Source of the DNA: Hydractinia symbiolongicarpus
Taxonomy: Eukaryota > Cnidaria > Hydrozoa > Anthoathecata > Hydractiniidae
Direction of reading: 5' to 3'
DNA: 64,000 bases
Assembly (NCBI RefSeq): GCF_029227915.1
Contig: NC_079876.1
Coordinates: 36,437,828 to 36,501,827, forward strand
Under the pieces are notes generated by a model. That model saw nothing but the letters and a program-made list of their open reading frames with translations, searched no databases and was not told the origin of the DNA. Shown here one piece after another: positions 43,144 through 56,210 of this stretch (positions are counted from its first letter, which is position 1; each line of letters opens with the position of its first letter). The translations under genes were made by a program, and so were the position numbers.

Positions 43144-43260
43144 ATTTGTTATAAGAACATTATTATTAAGAACATCAGAGATTTCGGACTAAGAAATATA
43201 TATCACCTGAAATAGAATTTTGCTTTTCTAACGGTATTTACGGAAGCCGAGAGAGGCCAA
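43144..43260 (+). repeat. Long repeat copy A, right part
   Basis: Begins with the second ATTTG and continues 'ttataag...catcagagatttcgg', matching copy B from 56,153 onward ('atttgttataagacattttcagagatttcgg'). Together with 26,370-28,306 this reconstructs the site that existed before Polinton insertion. Confidence 0.7.
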
Positions 43261-43480
43261 ACCGAAAAACTTTATAAGAAACCTAAAATGTTACAGGAAA
43301 ACCTAAAATATTAGAGGAAAACCCAAAATCTATTAAGAAAAGCGAATATTTCTTTACAAAACTGAAATTCTTCCAGAGAAACCCAATGTTTTGCACATAA
43401 ACTTAAAATCCGAAAAAAAAGTTTAAAATCTTTGTAAGAAATAAGAAATTTTGTTTGCAAAAGGAATTTTTTTTTCGAAG
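43261..43480. repeat. A-rich degenerate tandem repeat
   Basis: Unit of about 25-30 bp like 'gaaaacctaaaat.tta', repeated six to eight times imperfectly. It resembles, in reverse complement, the tandem array at 49.7-50.1 kb. Not coding. Confidence 0.5.
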
Positions 43481-43571
43481 AAACTGAAAATTAATTAAAA
43501 ATGACATTGTTCCTACAATGCATTCATAAGCAGTGCTTTATTTTTCTTATTAACAATGTTTTCTACTTAGA

Positions 43572-44415
43572 AGTATTGATCCAGACGGCACAGCACAAAA
43601 AAGGGCTTGTCGTTTAAACCGCCGTGTTTACAAGTCAGAAGGTCCAAATTCCTGTTGGCACGTGGACGGGTACGATAAGCTGAAACCGTACGCCCTACCA
43701 ATACATGGTTGTATAGATGGTTTTTCGCGCAAAATAATATGACTGAAAGCGTAGCAACAACAATCCTTTTGTTACAGCTTATTACTACCTAAAATCAATT
43801 GAAGAATTTAAGTTGTGCCCTAAACTGCTTCGTACAGACTGCGGTACAGAGAACTGCGTGATGGCAGACGCTCAATGCTACTTGGCGAAATATAAAAACG
43901 CCCATCAATACGTCATATCTCCAGCAAATCGGCGAATTGAGGCTTGGGGGTGTTATTGCAAAAAGTCTTTTACAGTATGGGTTATTGATTACTTTAGAGA
44001 ATTGGTGGATACAGGTATTTTGATGCTTGGAAATCTAATTCACGCAGATTGTGTCTGGTTTGTTTATTCAAAATTTTTCTAGAATCAGCTAAACTATATT
44101 GTACATCAATGGAACAAGCATTATATTAGGCGTTCAAGGCATGATACAACACCAGGGATCCCTGATGTACTTTATTACGCTCCAGCATTACCTGGTCACA
44201 AAGATATGGGTATCAAAATCAGCAGCGATCACCTAGATCATTTGATACAGCAGAGGGATGTAATTTCTTAGGCCGAACCATATTTGGCTTCAGATGCAGA
44301 TATTTTTGAGCATTTCAATTATGTGGTGAATAAAAAACAACTAAATCATCCTCCAACAAACTGGATGGAAGCAAGAAAGTTACTAAAATGTGTTATTGAA
44401 CTCTGTGATAGCTAA
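43572..44415 (+). pseudogene. Decayed integrase-core-domain gene
   Basis: Preceded by a pyrimidine-rich tract and AG (a good splice acceptor at 43,569-43,570). The frame has SCWHVDGYDKLKPYALPIHGCIDGFSRKII with the first catalytic Asp, LRTDCGTEN with the second and NRRIEAWG with the Glu. Later come VHQWNKHYIRRSRHDTTPGIPDVLYY and a C-terminal part to TAA at 44,413. Stops interrupt it (TGA after SRKII, others near 43,770, 44,082 and 44,270) with frame changes. I recognise the pattern of a multi-copy family of integrase-core proteins seen in fish and corals, probably transposon-derived. It is dead here. Confidence 0.72.
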
Positions 44416-47400
44416 AAATATATTATCTTGTATATAACATAAAAATAAAGACTCCAGAGAGATAATACTGTATATGTTTCAATGTAAACTGTTTATCACA
44501 TTGTGCACATTGTATTTTTATTCTTAGAGAAACAGAAGCAAGCAAGGAAAACAATAAAACAGAACGTTGACAGAAAAAAATATTTTCATAAAAAAAAAAA
44601 AAATTAGCAATTGATAGCCAGTATGCAAGTATATATGTATATATAATAAAAACAGATTCCTATTTCAAGCTAAATAAAATAGGATCAGTAACATATAAAA
44701 TTAATATTTCCAGAAACAAAATATCAAATTAAAACTAAAAATGCCTAAAAATTTACTAGAAATTAATAAAAGGTTGCGAAGCATTTCGCAAGTTGCAAGC
44801 AAAATTAAACTATCCAATACTTTGTCCCTAGCGCTTCTTGTTTCTTTGGCGCTAACATCTTCCGAAATACATCAAAATTGAATATCATTTAGAAGAACCA
44901 TGGGGACGAGGTAGGAAAATGAACACTCTGCAGAACAATTCGTTGCGCAAAAACATGTTTTTTTGGCGAATAGACCGCGCGAGTATTTGATGAGCGTGGG
45001 ATATTCTTTTTAAAATGTGCGAGAAAATTAGATTACGCGAAACTAACAAAAACGAATAACGCGTGTTAAACTTTTGTATATACCGCATGTTCCCACAGAA
45101 TGATAAAAGTAAAGAGCGCAATACAAAATTGCACTTTTAGCAGTATTCCGAAAGATATGTAATACATCGAGTTGTGCAACCCGAAGAAGTTGGTCCTAAC
45201 GTTAACGATTTCGTAAATGACCTTACAACAAAACAGTATTTTTATCACGTAAAAATACCGGCAGTAGAAGCCACAGAATCTGCTGGAACGAATTTCGAAA
45301 ACTCACGGGAAACAATTAAAACAAAAACAAACAAATCAAAACAGTTTTTTAACTTTATCAAGATTTATTAAATAGCTTCAAATTTGGGCAGAAAAACAAT
45401 AACGGTTTCGCCTTCTTTTCACCACACGCATTAGAAGATTACATCACTCACTCCCATTGTACACAATCTAAAAGAAAAAGAAAACATTTTCATATAGTGA
45501 AGCTTCCAGTGCCTTTAAGGGATGGCCAAGTCAATGGAATTGAAAGCACTGTTTTTCATCTCATAAATAATTAAGGCTAATTCGGAAAAGTATAAAAGAA
45601 AAAAACTAAACAATTTGGCAATTTTACTAATTTTATATGCAAAGTTCCAACCATACCAACAGTTTCCAAATCTGACAAAATCATTTTAGAAGTGTTTATT
45701 TTTTCAGAATTTGATTGATGCAAGGCCAAGGAAAATTAAATAAGTTTATTGTCCTGGACCCATTCAACAACATATGCTTCTCATCATTCAGTTTTTTTTC
45801 AACCAACATTAATGTAATCACCCAGAGGAAATTATAATGTCTCTTGTGTGTGTTTTAGAAGCTGAGTACACAAATACACAAATATTACAAGTGCTGAACT
45901 TTGGCAATCATATTTTGCACTCAGACCCTTTTAAAAACTATGCTGAATCATGTCAATTATTAAATTCAGCACTAATAGAAAAGCACCTTGGATAGGACGG
46001 TTTATCGTGAATTAAATAGTAATTTTTACACAAATAATTTAAAAAGTAATGAAGTTTGTTATGTGGTTGTTCTTAAACACACGTGGGTGGGTGACAAGAA
46101 ACTCTGATATAATTTCTCTTGGCCTATTATTCCTGAGAATATTCTAAAATAAGAGGGTGTCAATAAGCTGCAAACGGCCACATATATAATGGCGAGTTCG
46201 GGCAACTTTTCCAATTGAATTGTGATTGTCTTCCAAAACCGCCCACACTTTCCCAAACTTGCCTGGAGCATTTCCAAAATTCAATTCCTTGTAACATACC
46301 TTGTGGACGATAGTTGGAAAAGATGCTTTAAGAGAAAGGATTTAATAAAGTTTAAAAGTTATTTATCAAGTAAATTTTATCAAAAACCATCAAAAACAGT
46401 TCTTTTAAGAACTTTACTACCACATACTTTATTTTATGGTCTATGCAGGTTTTTTCGGGTGAATACTTCAATTTTTTTGCTAAACGCTAAACTTACCCAA
46501 AAACGCCTGCACGTTTTTCAGCGTATGCAGCGTATCAGCACCCTTGTTCTAAAATTACAAGCAGTCTCGAAGATGGTCACGCCGTTTAGAGGACGTGTGC
46601 GGCTTGGGCATCCTTGAAGTTCTGTTTAATGACAGTTTTAATGTTTTAATGTCGTTTTAAACCTTGTTCTCAGGGGTGTACGGACAACTAATTCCTATTG
46701 ACAATTACATTGCTGTTGGTTTTATAGCAAAAGTGGATATTTTTTTTTAATTACTGTAACAGGTTACTTATATAATAAATAAAAAACTGTGATAAAAAAC
46801 GGTTGGTCAGCTCACTCTAGCACCCAGAGCTATTTGTTTTGTCTGCGCCCTAGCTACAGCTTTTCCTATATCTGGCTATCAGTTAGGTAGTAATACAGCT
46901 TCTCCATATGTATTCTACAAATTACTTTTAATTCTTTTATACAAAACTGAGCTCTAGCTACCTTTCGTGTGATTAAGCCTTACCTTGATTTGGATAAAAA
47001 CATTGTATTCTTACATCTTCTTAGAAACAATAAAATAAAACACAGCTCGGCGCGTTATAATTGTACAAATTACTTCAATATTTCTTTAGAAAAGGGTACC
47101 TTACACAGGAGCTTTCCAATCCAACTAAAATATCCAGAAAAAGCACAGCAACAAAAAAGCTTAAAATACACAAGTAAAGTCGATTAGAAACAGGACTAGC
47201 AATAAATTATTTCAAAAGAAGAAAACCGTTTTAATACTATTATGTTTCATTAAAATACAACTATAATAGTATTAGAAGCAAAATTGCAAATTAATTAATT
47301 AATTATTTATACAATAATTAGCTATAATACAAAGAAATAAGGCACATTTTGGGTCTGTAAAATATACGTGTCTAATATGCCGACTACCGTTTCTTGTTCA

Positions 47401-47740
47401 CGGCATATTCCTCTTTGTGTGTTCAAGCTCGGCGGACGTATAATCTGGACCAAAAGACGGGGGAAGGGGGGGGGGGGGGTGGGTCAAAATTCGGGGGTGG
47501 GGGGTACGAGCCGTACTTATTGCATTTTTTACTAAACTTATACTTTAACCCCTCGGTCCAAACTTATTTGTTTTATTAGAAAAAAAATACCCTAGCTGTA
47601 TGTACAAAAATATCAGTCTTATTTCTTTACGCTGATTTATATGACTTTTTTTCTATCGAAATTTTGAGAATCTCAATAATTCTCTTGGTATACCTTGCGT
47701 GTAGCAAACGTGCTCCACAATTTAGCTTCGCTCGCAAAGC
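44416..47740. other. 3.3-kb AT-rich stretch with weak coding-like pieces
   Basis: No recognised gene. A 56-codon plus-strand piece near 45,405-45,574 (FAFFSPHALEDYITH, HFHIVKLPVPLRDGQVNG) looks more protein-like than chance. A 131-codon frame at 46,222-46,617 vaguely resembles the tail of a LINE RT. Neither can be named. A G-rich microsatellite lies at 47,456-47,510. Confidence 0.4.
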
Positions 47741-49623
47741 TCAATTGCTTCGCAAAAACTTTCCGAAACCAGGTGAAGACACAATGTCGTCAAAGAAATG
47801 CTCGTTCAAAGCCTCTGATGTTCCGCAATATCTGGCTGTCACAGGGAATGAAATCACCAAGGCACAAGTACTAACAACAGTTCTTTTACCACGAGAAGCA
47901 TTGTCCGGGTACATAAACAGTTTCAGTTTTGAACCAGAGCAGAACTGTACGCAATAAATCAGAGAGATTCTTTTTGTCAAATTTTTTTCAACAATTTTTT
48001 ATTAGAAGCATTTTCTTCTTCTTCATCGCTGTCTGAATCGATTGCAATGGTTTTCAAGCATAAGTCCTCTACATCTAAGCTGTCAACAAAGTTTGTGAAC
48101 TTGTATACTATATCTTCTTCTCTAGATCTTTTTTAAGTTTCGATCTCGTCACCTCCATTACTGAATATGTAGGACACATTTTTAAACACTTTTAGTAACT
48201 TTTGTGAAGTTTGTTTGCCTACAATGTTTAATTACTCTTTCACACTGTCTGTGTAATGATCATGTAAGATTGTTTTCAATCCTAGTAAATCAATACCCTG
48301 ATGCACTGCTTGCATTTCTTCGCTGCAATTAGACAAACAATAGTGATAAGATATATCTTCAATAATTGCATTTTTTTCTTCCAACTTGAGAAATGGTTTT
48401 GTAACACCAGCATCAAATCGCTCTGTAAAAATACTCACAACTTGTTGAAATATTTTTTCATCAATTGAGTCAAATAAGTCTTTCAACAAGGGAGAAGACA
48501 TCTTGGGCAAGCACATCACTTATAAGAGCAATTGCAACCATATTGCCAAAGAAAGAAAATTCTCCACTTTTCATTTTTTCAGTATTGTGTAGAAATGTAA
48601 ATTGTCCAGAGGCTCCAGAATGCATGATGTGTTTCTTAGCATCTTCAAAAAACAAAGAAAAATTTTCTCTGTTTGGGCCATCTCCATCAGTTAAGTTATC
48701 TCCAATGAAGTTTACTTTGAACGAGGGTACACCATTTTTAAAATAAATTTAAGTTTCTGCATAGCTAGCATCTGAAAATACTTTTCGACGACGGATATTT
48801 AAAACAATGGGCACAGTGTCCATTGAAAAAAATTGTTCAAGAATGGATAGTTTCTCTGAAAATGAAGCTTCTATAAGTGTGGATGTATTAGTGACAGCAT
48901 TTGAATTTGAGAATATGGCACTCTGATTACTTGAAAAATACATATTATTAATATCTTCATTATTTTCAGCTGCATTATTGTCCTCATCATTTCTTTCCAT
49001 GAATAATTCCGGATATAAATTTGAAACAACTGGAATATCTTCATCTGATTCATTGTCGAACTGAGACGATAGAATGTTTTTCATTGACAATTTAGGCGAA
49101 TCCTCAAATGAATCATTTGTTTGTTGAAAGAATGCTGCGTTTAAGCGTAGATAAAATACACATTTGGCATACGGCTTTCCAAGCTCTGATTTATATAAAT
49201 CCAAACGAAAACTTTTTTCACTACCTGGTAAAAGAACAACTTCACTCATGTCCGGATAAAATAAAACATATTCATCTAGCGCACAAAAATATTGGTCGTG
49301 GTTCCCATATTTTTCAATAGCAGCTGCTTTTAAGTCAATGACATTACACCTTTCGTATACTTCAACAGGCAAGCGACCTCTGATTCTTTTTAGTACAGAT
49401 TGCTCTCGTTTCTTTAAACCCACTTCAATAAAGACTGGTTTCTCTTTTTTGGATTTCTTGTTCTTAGTAGCCGTTTGGTGATCTTTATTTTTCTTCGCAA
49501 CAGCCAGTTTCGCTTGTTTTCACTTGTTGTGGTAAACTGCTTAAGAGTTATTGTTTCTGAACCGTCATCTTCCTTGCTATTCTCAAAATCTTTTTCTAGT
49601 TGTCCCCTCATTTTCAGCACCAC
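47741..49623 (-). pseudogene. Decayed HECT-like ubiquitin ligase gene
   Basis: Read on the minus strand across several frames. First VFIEVGLKKREQSVLKRIRG and DEYVLFYPDMSEVVLLPGSE with LYKSELGKPYAKCVFYL, a domain seen before HECT domains in a multi-copy cnidarian/fish family. Then an Asp/Asn-rich linker. Then VNFIGDNLTDGDGPNRENFSLFF, the HECT N-lobe signature, at about 48,730-48,660, and GEFSFFGNMVAIALI. At 47,980-47,750 the C-lobe: IYCVQFCSGSKLKL, VVSTCALVISFPV with the catalytic-type Cys, and GFGKF. Breaks: frame change near 48,490, stops near 48,232, 48,130 and 47,985. HECT enzymes move ubiquitin to substrates; this copy cannot make a whole protein unless introns remove the breaks. Confidence 0.65.
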
Positions 49624-49740
49624 TTGTGGGTAGGTTCAGCTTTGCTGCCAGATTTTGAACAGTACGGCGCCATGTTTGTTTACTGTGTCGCAACAAATTA
49701 AATTTTATTTTGTCTAAAGGTCATAAACCGAAGCGAAAAC

Positions 49741-50125
49741 GGTTTTGTGAAAAGATTTTCGTTTTAAAAAGGGTTTTTTAAAAAGATTATTGGTTTGGTT
49801 TTGAAATATGGTTTCTTGAAAAGATTTCGGTTTGATTTTTAAGAATGGTTTCCTGAAGAGATTTTCGGTTTGAAAGATGGTTTTTTGAAAAGATTATCAG
49901 CTTGGTTTTGAAAAAGGTTTTTTAAAAAGATTATCGTTTTGGTTTTGAAATATGGTTTTTTGAAAAGATTCTCGGTTTGATTTTGAAGGATGGTTTCTTG
50001 AAAAGGTTTTCGGTTTGAAAGATGGTTTTTTGAAAAGTTTATCAGTTTGGTTTTGAAATATGGTTTTTTGAAAGGATTTCGGTTTGATTTTGAAGGATGG
50101 TTTCTTGAAAAGATTTTTAGATTAT
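49741..50125. repeat. Tandem repeat, unit about 36-40 bp
   Basis: About ten imperfect copies of 'ggtttcttgaaaagattttcggtttg', alternating with 'gattttgaaggat' or 'gaaagat' segments, so a higher-order period near 105-110 bp is suggested. There are no unique spacers, so this is a satellite-like array and not a CRISPR array. Confidence 0.85.
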
Positions 50126-51060
50126 TTAGAAAAATAGCGGTGTCTTACAAAGATTTTTGGTTTTGCCCCTCCTGGCTTTCATAGGTATTGGTCATTTACA
50201 TTTATTTATTTGTATTCTCAAAAAACAATTTATCGAAAAAAATATTAAAATGCACGAGGTTTTCCGAAAAACTCGATTCGACACCTCCCACGTACGACAC
50301 CTCCCAAGTTGTGCATGCACAAAACGGTAGATGAAACTGTTATCACTTGCAACCTTACCTAAAAAAACTTTTAGCAATTCCTTTAATGAAGGAGTTGGTC
50401 TATATTTGATAAAGATTGATACTTACATCTACAAATCAGAGTATGTTCCTAATTAAACGCAATTTGAAAAGGTCCTTCCAACCCAAAAGAATGAAAATAA
50501 TCCGATTCTTAAGGAGAAGGAGTCAACCACTCCGATTATATGGCTTAGCTAATATACATAGTTTTATCGATGCTTGGATCGTCTTACTTTAACATCACAA
50601 GACAAGTAGCTAACGGTGGCTTCAGAATGCAAAATCATCACCTCTACAAATATTATTTATATTTATTTTATAATTTATGCAAGGCTAAATTACCCTGGGT
50701 AAATGCGGTCTCGAGTTAGGGTTAAATTCGCCGTAAAACACCTATAATATAGAGCTAGCGAAAACACGATTGATAACAATTGAATTTTAGCACAATGCGT
50801 CTTAAAAGTTCTTAAAAAACGTTTTGTACCCAAAACCTCGAAATAAAGTTATATATATATAAATTAGCAATTCTAATATGTGATCAATGTAAACAAAAAT
50901 GAATGGTTGGTACTAATAACCCCGAACTTTTCAAAGAAATGAGCATCAAAAATTAACAACAATAGTGAGTTTCGTGTCTTATCGTGTTTAATGCGGTCTT
51001 CTTTTGAAGATATAATTTAAAAAGAATTATGCACACATAGCTACACAATATAAATGTCAA
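50126..51060. other. AT-rich stretch, nothing recognised
   Basis: Only chance open frames; a short TA microsatellite near 50,850. Confidence 0.5.
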
Positions 51061-52288
51061 GTCATTTTGATAGTCATCAATGTGGATTTCGAAAACATTA
51101 CTCTACTTCTCACACCCTCATTTCTCAAATAATTCTTGATGCGCTCGATAAGGGTCATTATGCTTGTGTTATTTTTATTCACCTGTAGAAGGCCTTTGAT
51201 ACCGTTGACCACAATGTATTACTCCAAAAGCAAACCCATTATGGTATTCGAGGTGAAGCTCTTCCCCTTTTTAAGTCTTACCTTTCTGGGCGACAACAAT
51301 TCGTTATTTGTTAATAACACCATATCAGAAAAGGTACCTGTGAATCATGGAATGCCTCAAGGCTCAGTACTAGGTCCATTTCTATTTCTGATATATATTA
51401 ATGATCTTCATTCAGCAATAAAATTCTCAGAGGTGTATCATTTTTTAGATGATACCAATCTTCTTTACATAAATAGTTCCCTCAGAAGTCTCACAAAGAA
51501 GGTAAATCTTGACCTGAAGTTTCTCTGGCAATGGCTTAACGCCAATACGATAGCTTTTAATGCTAGTAAGACTGAATACATCATCTTTAAACACGTCAAC
51601 AAGCCTTTGAATCATCCTGTGAGACTTAAGATTGGCGGGAAAAGAATTTCTCACAGTGAATACATCAAGTACCTTGGTGTTTTGTTACACTTAAACCTTA
51701 GCTGGAAATCGCAAATTACTAAAATTGCAGTTAGGCTGAAATGCGCTTACGATGCAATAGCCAAGATTAGACATTTTTTACCACGTGATGTCCTCATTAT
51801 TATGTTATTTTTCATTCTCATCTGCTTTATTGTTCTCAAATCTAGGGTCAACCTAGTGCTTCTGTAAAACGGATTTATACACTTCAAAATCTTAATATAC
51901 TTAAAATTTCTGACACTGTACATATGAATAATGTTCTTCTTCTACTCAAGTTGTATCAAAAGACAGTTCCTGTACCTGTTTGCTCTACATAGGCTATTGA
52001 CTTCACTCACCCCCGCACCACACGAGCACAATCTAATGGTCTTATAAAAAGCTCAAAGAGAGCCTCATATTCTTGTAACCAACTATATATAGATAAGGTT
52101 TGTCTCAAACTATATAAATTCTAGTTTTATCATGTCCCTAGCTCTTAGCTAGCATGGTAGCCTCCCTCCAACATTTTCAGTTATGTTTATATATGTATAT
52201 AAATAAACTAGTATTCTTAGGTCTAGGCTCATATATACACGAGATTCAATGTAGATTGTTGGTGAAAATAAATTCTACTACTACTACG
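51061..52288 (+). pseudogene. 5'-truncated LINE (L2/CR1-type) RT remnant with CTA-repeat tail
   Basis: Starts mid-RT with QCGFRKHYSTSHTLISQIIL in one frame, then KAFDTVDHNVLL and, after frame changes, MPQGSVLGPFLFLIYINDLHSAI, FLDDTNLLY (active site, usually F-A-D-D), NASKTEYIIF and YIKYLGVLL. Downstream pieces of the C-terminal domain are scattered in other frames. The element ends with 'attctactactactac' at 52,288, a 3' microsatellite tail common in L2-type LINEs. It is a different family from the LINE at 13.6 kb, as the RT sequences and 3' ends differ. Confidence 0.8.
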
Positions 52289-54008
52289 TTAGAAAACGAG
52301 GTAAAATAGGTAAATGCATAATTACCGAGTCGTATTTTTGATAAATTTAAATTTCGCATTTTCCTTAACTTACTTTTCTGGGTTTTTTCTTCCAGTTATT
52401 TCAAGGATATCGACTAGAAAACGCATACAAGTCAGCAAGTAGCACAATTATAAGTAAAAAAACCTATGTGTTGTCGATAATTTGTTAAAACAATTGACAG
52501 CTTGCGCGATTTTTATGTTTTTGTAACGCATCGAGAGGGGGAGGACTACGTGCTCCAATATATCACGGAAAAAATCAAAAAACAGATTTAAAACAGTATA
52601 ATTGATTCTATGACCACATGCGAAACAAGAATTATATTGTAAAAAAGTTTGATAACCAATTTTTTAAACTTCATTTCTTTATCGGAATTGGAAATCGTCG
52701 TTGATTAATGTTAATCTATGATAAAGTAATTAACTTCTTTTGTGATCCTATACGTTGAGCAAATTCAGGTGGAGTTCTACCCAAATTTAAATACGCTTAA
52801 AGTAAGTCTTTCCTGTAATAACAGTTGTATTTTGTCTGTTGGCTAAGACTGGATTGTAATTATATGCTGAGTGTATGTTTTCCATGTTTCTTAATTTGTC
52901 TAACTGGAAGATAATACACGGATACTCTGCCACAATGCATTTACCAGCTACTTTTTTTACTAGTGATTGTCCAGGATATGACCTCTCACGTTCCTAAATC
53001 CCGATGGATTCCATATGAGAAGAAAGTAGAAACTTTATCTGTGTTGTTTGTATTGTTTTCGGGTTTTTTGACCAAATTTTTGTCACCAGAAATCTTTGAG
53101 ATAAGTCCAGTTTCGTTAGACAGGAATGCTGCGACCAACAAATATTTATACTCCTATTAGTTCCTTTTCATAAAAGAAATGATATCCATGCTTATAAACA
53201 ATAAAATAGAGAATATAAAGTGGACTAATATATATTTGTCTCGACGTCTTAGAATCTTCAACGCCATATTATCCTACGCGGAAGAAAAAGTATACATAGT
53301 ATATCTCTAAATCACGGAATTAAACCAATTTGTGTGAAATCCAAGGAAAATGACTTTATTGAAAAAATTGTCAGAAAAAGAGAGTAAAAAAATTGATATA
53401 TCCACCTTCGGATATCGATCAGACTGATGGAAGTTGCTTGCATTAAATTCGAATGTTGTTATTTTCCTACATAAAACAAGGGAATAACCAACTTTTTCGG
53501 AACTGCCGCACCATATTAGGCAACACAAAAAAAATTCTACTTTACCTATCAAATAAAAATATAAAACATGGTATGTCCCACTTAAAAAGAAAAAGTTAAT
53601 CATTTTGGCGTCACGCTAATTTATTATGGGGGACGACTACATCAGCGTATTTTGTTTTTTCGAACAGGCCAAAACACTTTAAATAAAAAATGTCTTGTTT
53701 TTTTAAAAATATTCTACACGATTGTATGCTTTACTTTCCCTTACTCTGGAAATCATAAAAAACAGTTTATGAAGGTCTGAAATATTTGTAGTAATACCGC
53801 CAAATGGATGGCCCCGGCAATGGGCAGTCCTCCAGCACCCTTATTAGCAAATGGCTGGTTGAGTAGCAAGAGATAATGAAACATTGTATAAAGGCAATGA
53901 ACAAGGTCAATTAGTTATAAAATAAAACAAATATTGAATGTCCGTAAGATAATAGTCCACGTGCTGCGCTTCGTAAAATGTAGCTTCACATCGATTGGAT
54001 AAATATTT
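52289..54008. other. AT-rich stretch, nothing recognised
   Basis: Short chance frames only (up to 98 codons). No element ends noticed. Confidence 0.5.
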
Positions 54009-56210
54009 AGATCGATGTGTGATATCTGCTTAGTGCAACACGACCTAATGAAATATTTTTAAACGGACCGTAGATAAAGTTACACTAGAATGGCACTCCC
54101 TCGCCAGTACTAAAAACCGAGAAATTAAAAGTAGGCCACATTACCCTTTTTCTGGAAAGCTGCAAAACGATTATAAAAATTTAGTCTGTTTATACAATAT
54201 GTAGCTCCTGAAAATTTTGTACTAGAAATGATGGTTTTGTTTGCCATAGGAAATGTTTAGATTGAAACGGGTGGATTTTTTCTGTTAGGTTGTACTATGC
54301 GCAGTGCCGTGTTGGCAATAAGAGAATTGATATATGGTTATGTTTGCCATTGTAAATATATAGACTGAAACGGTTGGATTTATTCGGTTAGTTAAAACGA
54401 CGTGTTACACCAGTCAATGACTGTGAGGGTCAGAATTGAGAAAATTCAATTGCAGATTGGCGCTGTACGTAAGTGCATAAGTTGTGTTGTGATTAAGTCT
54501 TAAACTCTTATTTTGCTCAGAGTGACTATGAAACAAAGCAACAGCGCAAACAAAAATTTAATGTCCTGTTTGAATCAACTTTTGCAAAATCAGGCGACGA
54601 CATATCGTCTGAGAATGGCACAAAACATTTTGTTAACATGATCAATGGAAGAAAGCGCATAAGCGGTTGTCATACACATCTGTTGGAATGTGAGACGCAA
54701 ATAAATTAGTACTTTTGTATTCGCGACAGGTTTATACAGCGGGAAAATAACGCACTCGACATAATCGTTTTCCTAGGTGATATTTCGATACAATTACAAT
54801 TAATTTGATAGTCCGCTATAAATAGCGTCGTGGACATAGCAAATCACCTCTACTACAATTTAAACGTTCTCAGGGCAGGTTTATTGATAATTAGCAAACT
54901 TTAGCAAATTAAGAAAAAGGTAGAGTTTTAATGTTAATTTCAAACTAACGCTTCGCTGGCTGCATTTGCATCGCTAACAAACTGTTCACATAAAGTAAAA
55001 AACAAAGAAATAAAAACAAATACAAATAATGCTCATGGTTGTGTGTATAAGATTGCGATTGTTAAAGACTAACTAGTCAGAATATTCACAATTATTATGT
55101 GATTTTACACAAATCATCGAACAAGAATGATTAAGGAAGGTGTTAGCCTGGATATGTTACAGAAACTATTGTAAGCACATATTCAACTTCTTAGCTGAGT
55201 AAACAGATTCGAAACTGCTGCTCTTCGTTATGATATCGGACATGACTTAGTGATTTTTTTATCGCTTGAATTGTATGCAACGGTTATTGTTGAGATTAAA
55301 TCAGTTGTTTATTTTCGTTAAGTTTGTAGGATGTGTTGGTGGTGTTCTGTATAAGTGTTTTCAAGGACAAGGTACGTATATCATCAGTATATGGTAATGT
55401 TTGGACGACAGTTAGTACTGCTAGGAATAAAATTGCGATTGTAGTGATGTTATCGATTACAAGATCCCTAGTTTTTAAAATAGCTCACAGACATAAATCA
55501 TTGGATGTTAACTAATTAAACGCTGGGTGAACTTTACCAGCATAGACCTCTATTCTAATCAGTCATTCTAGGTTAACTAGGTTGACTAAAATTTAAAATA
55601 AAACAAATGCCAAGCAATCAAATTGGAATAAAATTATCTAGACATTGTTACCGAAAATAATGTTATCAAATTGGAATGAAATTATCTAGACATTGTTACC
55701 GAAAATAATGTTATGTTAATAAGTATGCGTTGTGCAAAGGAAAACAAACCATTTTACATAAAACAATTTTAATTGATTTTGCTCATGCCACTATTTGCTA
55801 CATCCATGTTTGATAGCTTATGGATGTGGTTACTATTGATAAGACATTGTATACACCAACACAAAAACATTATTTTGTTAAGAGGAACCATAACAGTCAA
55901 GCTTTTTATTCGCCATGTCTTGCCACTGTCTGTGCAAATAACCGATATATCACTTTTTTATGAAGCCATGGCTTGCATTAGTCCACTCCAGGTAATAGTG
56001 AATGATCATCCACCAGTTGTTAAGTGGTAAGATTCCAACGCTCTCTGCAGGCTTGGTAAGAATAGCCTTCTGACATCAAATAAATCACGTGCAAGACATT
56101 TCAACTGATCTAGATTCTAATCGGAGTAAGTACACATTGAAATTTTACAAACATTTGTTATAAGACATTTTCAGAGATTTCGGTTTAAGTTTTTCGAACA
56201 AATTTAATAA
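54009..56210 (+). repeat. Long repeat copy B (contains the empty Polinton site)
   Basis: Begins 'gatcgatgtgtgatatctgctta', like copy C at 59,169. Shares 'gaaacg.ttggatt', 'gactgtgagggtcag', 'ttggcgctgtacgtaagtgcata' with C, and at 55,940-56,180 'accga.at.tcactttttta', 'gccatggcttgcatta' and 'ctctctgcaggcttgg' with copy A. The single ATTTG at 56,153-56,157 corresponds to the Polinton target. An internal 60-bp duplication ('aattatctagacattgttaccgaaaataatgtta') occurs at 55,630-55,715. No coding. Confidence 0.65.

Noticed and set aside
45174-45371. 65-codon plus-strand gene
   Set aside because: No recognisable domain, and no support from neighbours; chance frame or fragment.
47394-47579. Gly-rich small protein
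   Set aside because: Caused by a G-run microsatellite.
49741-50125. CRISPR array
   Set aside because: Units are contiguous and degenerate with no unique spacers, in eukaryotic DNA.
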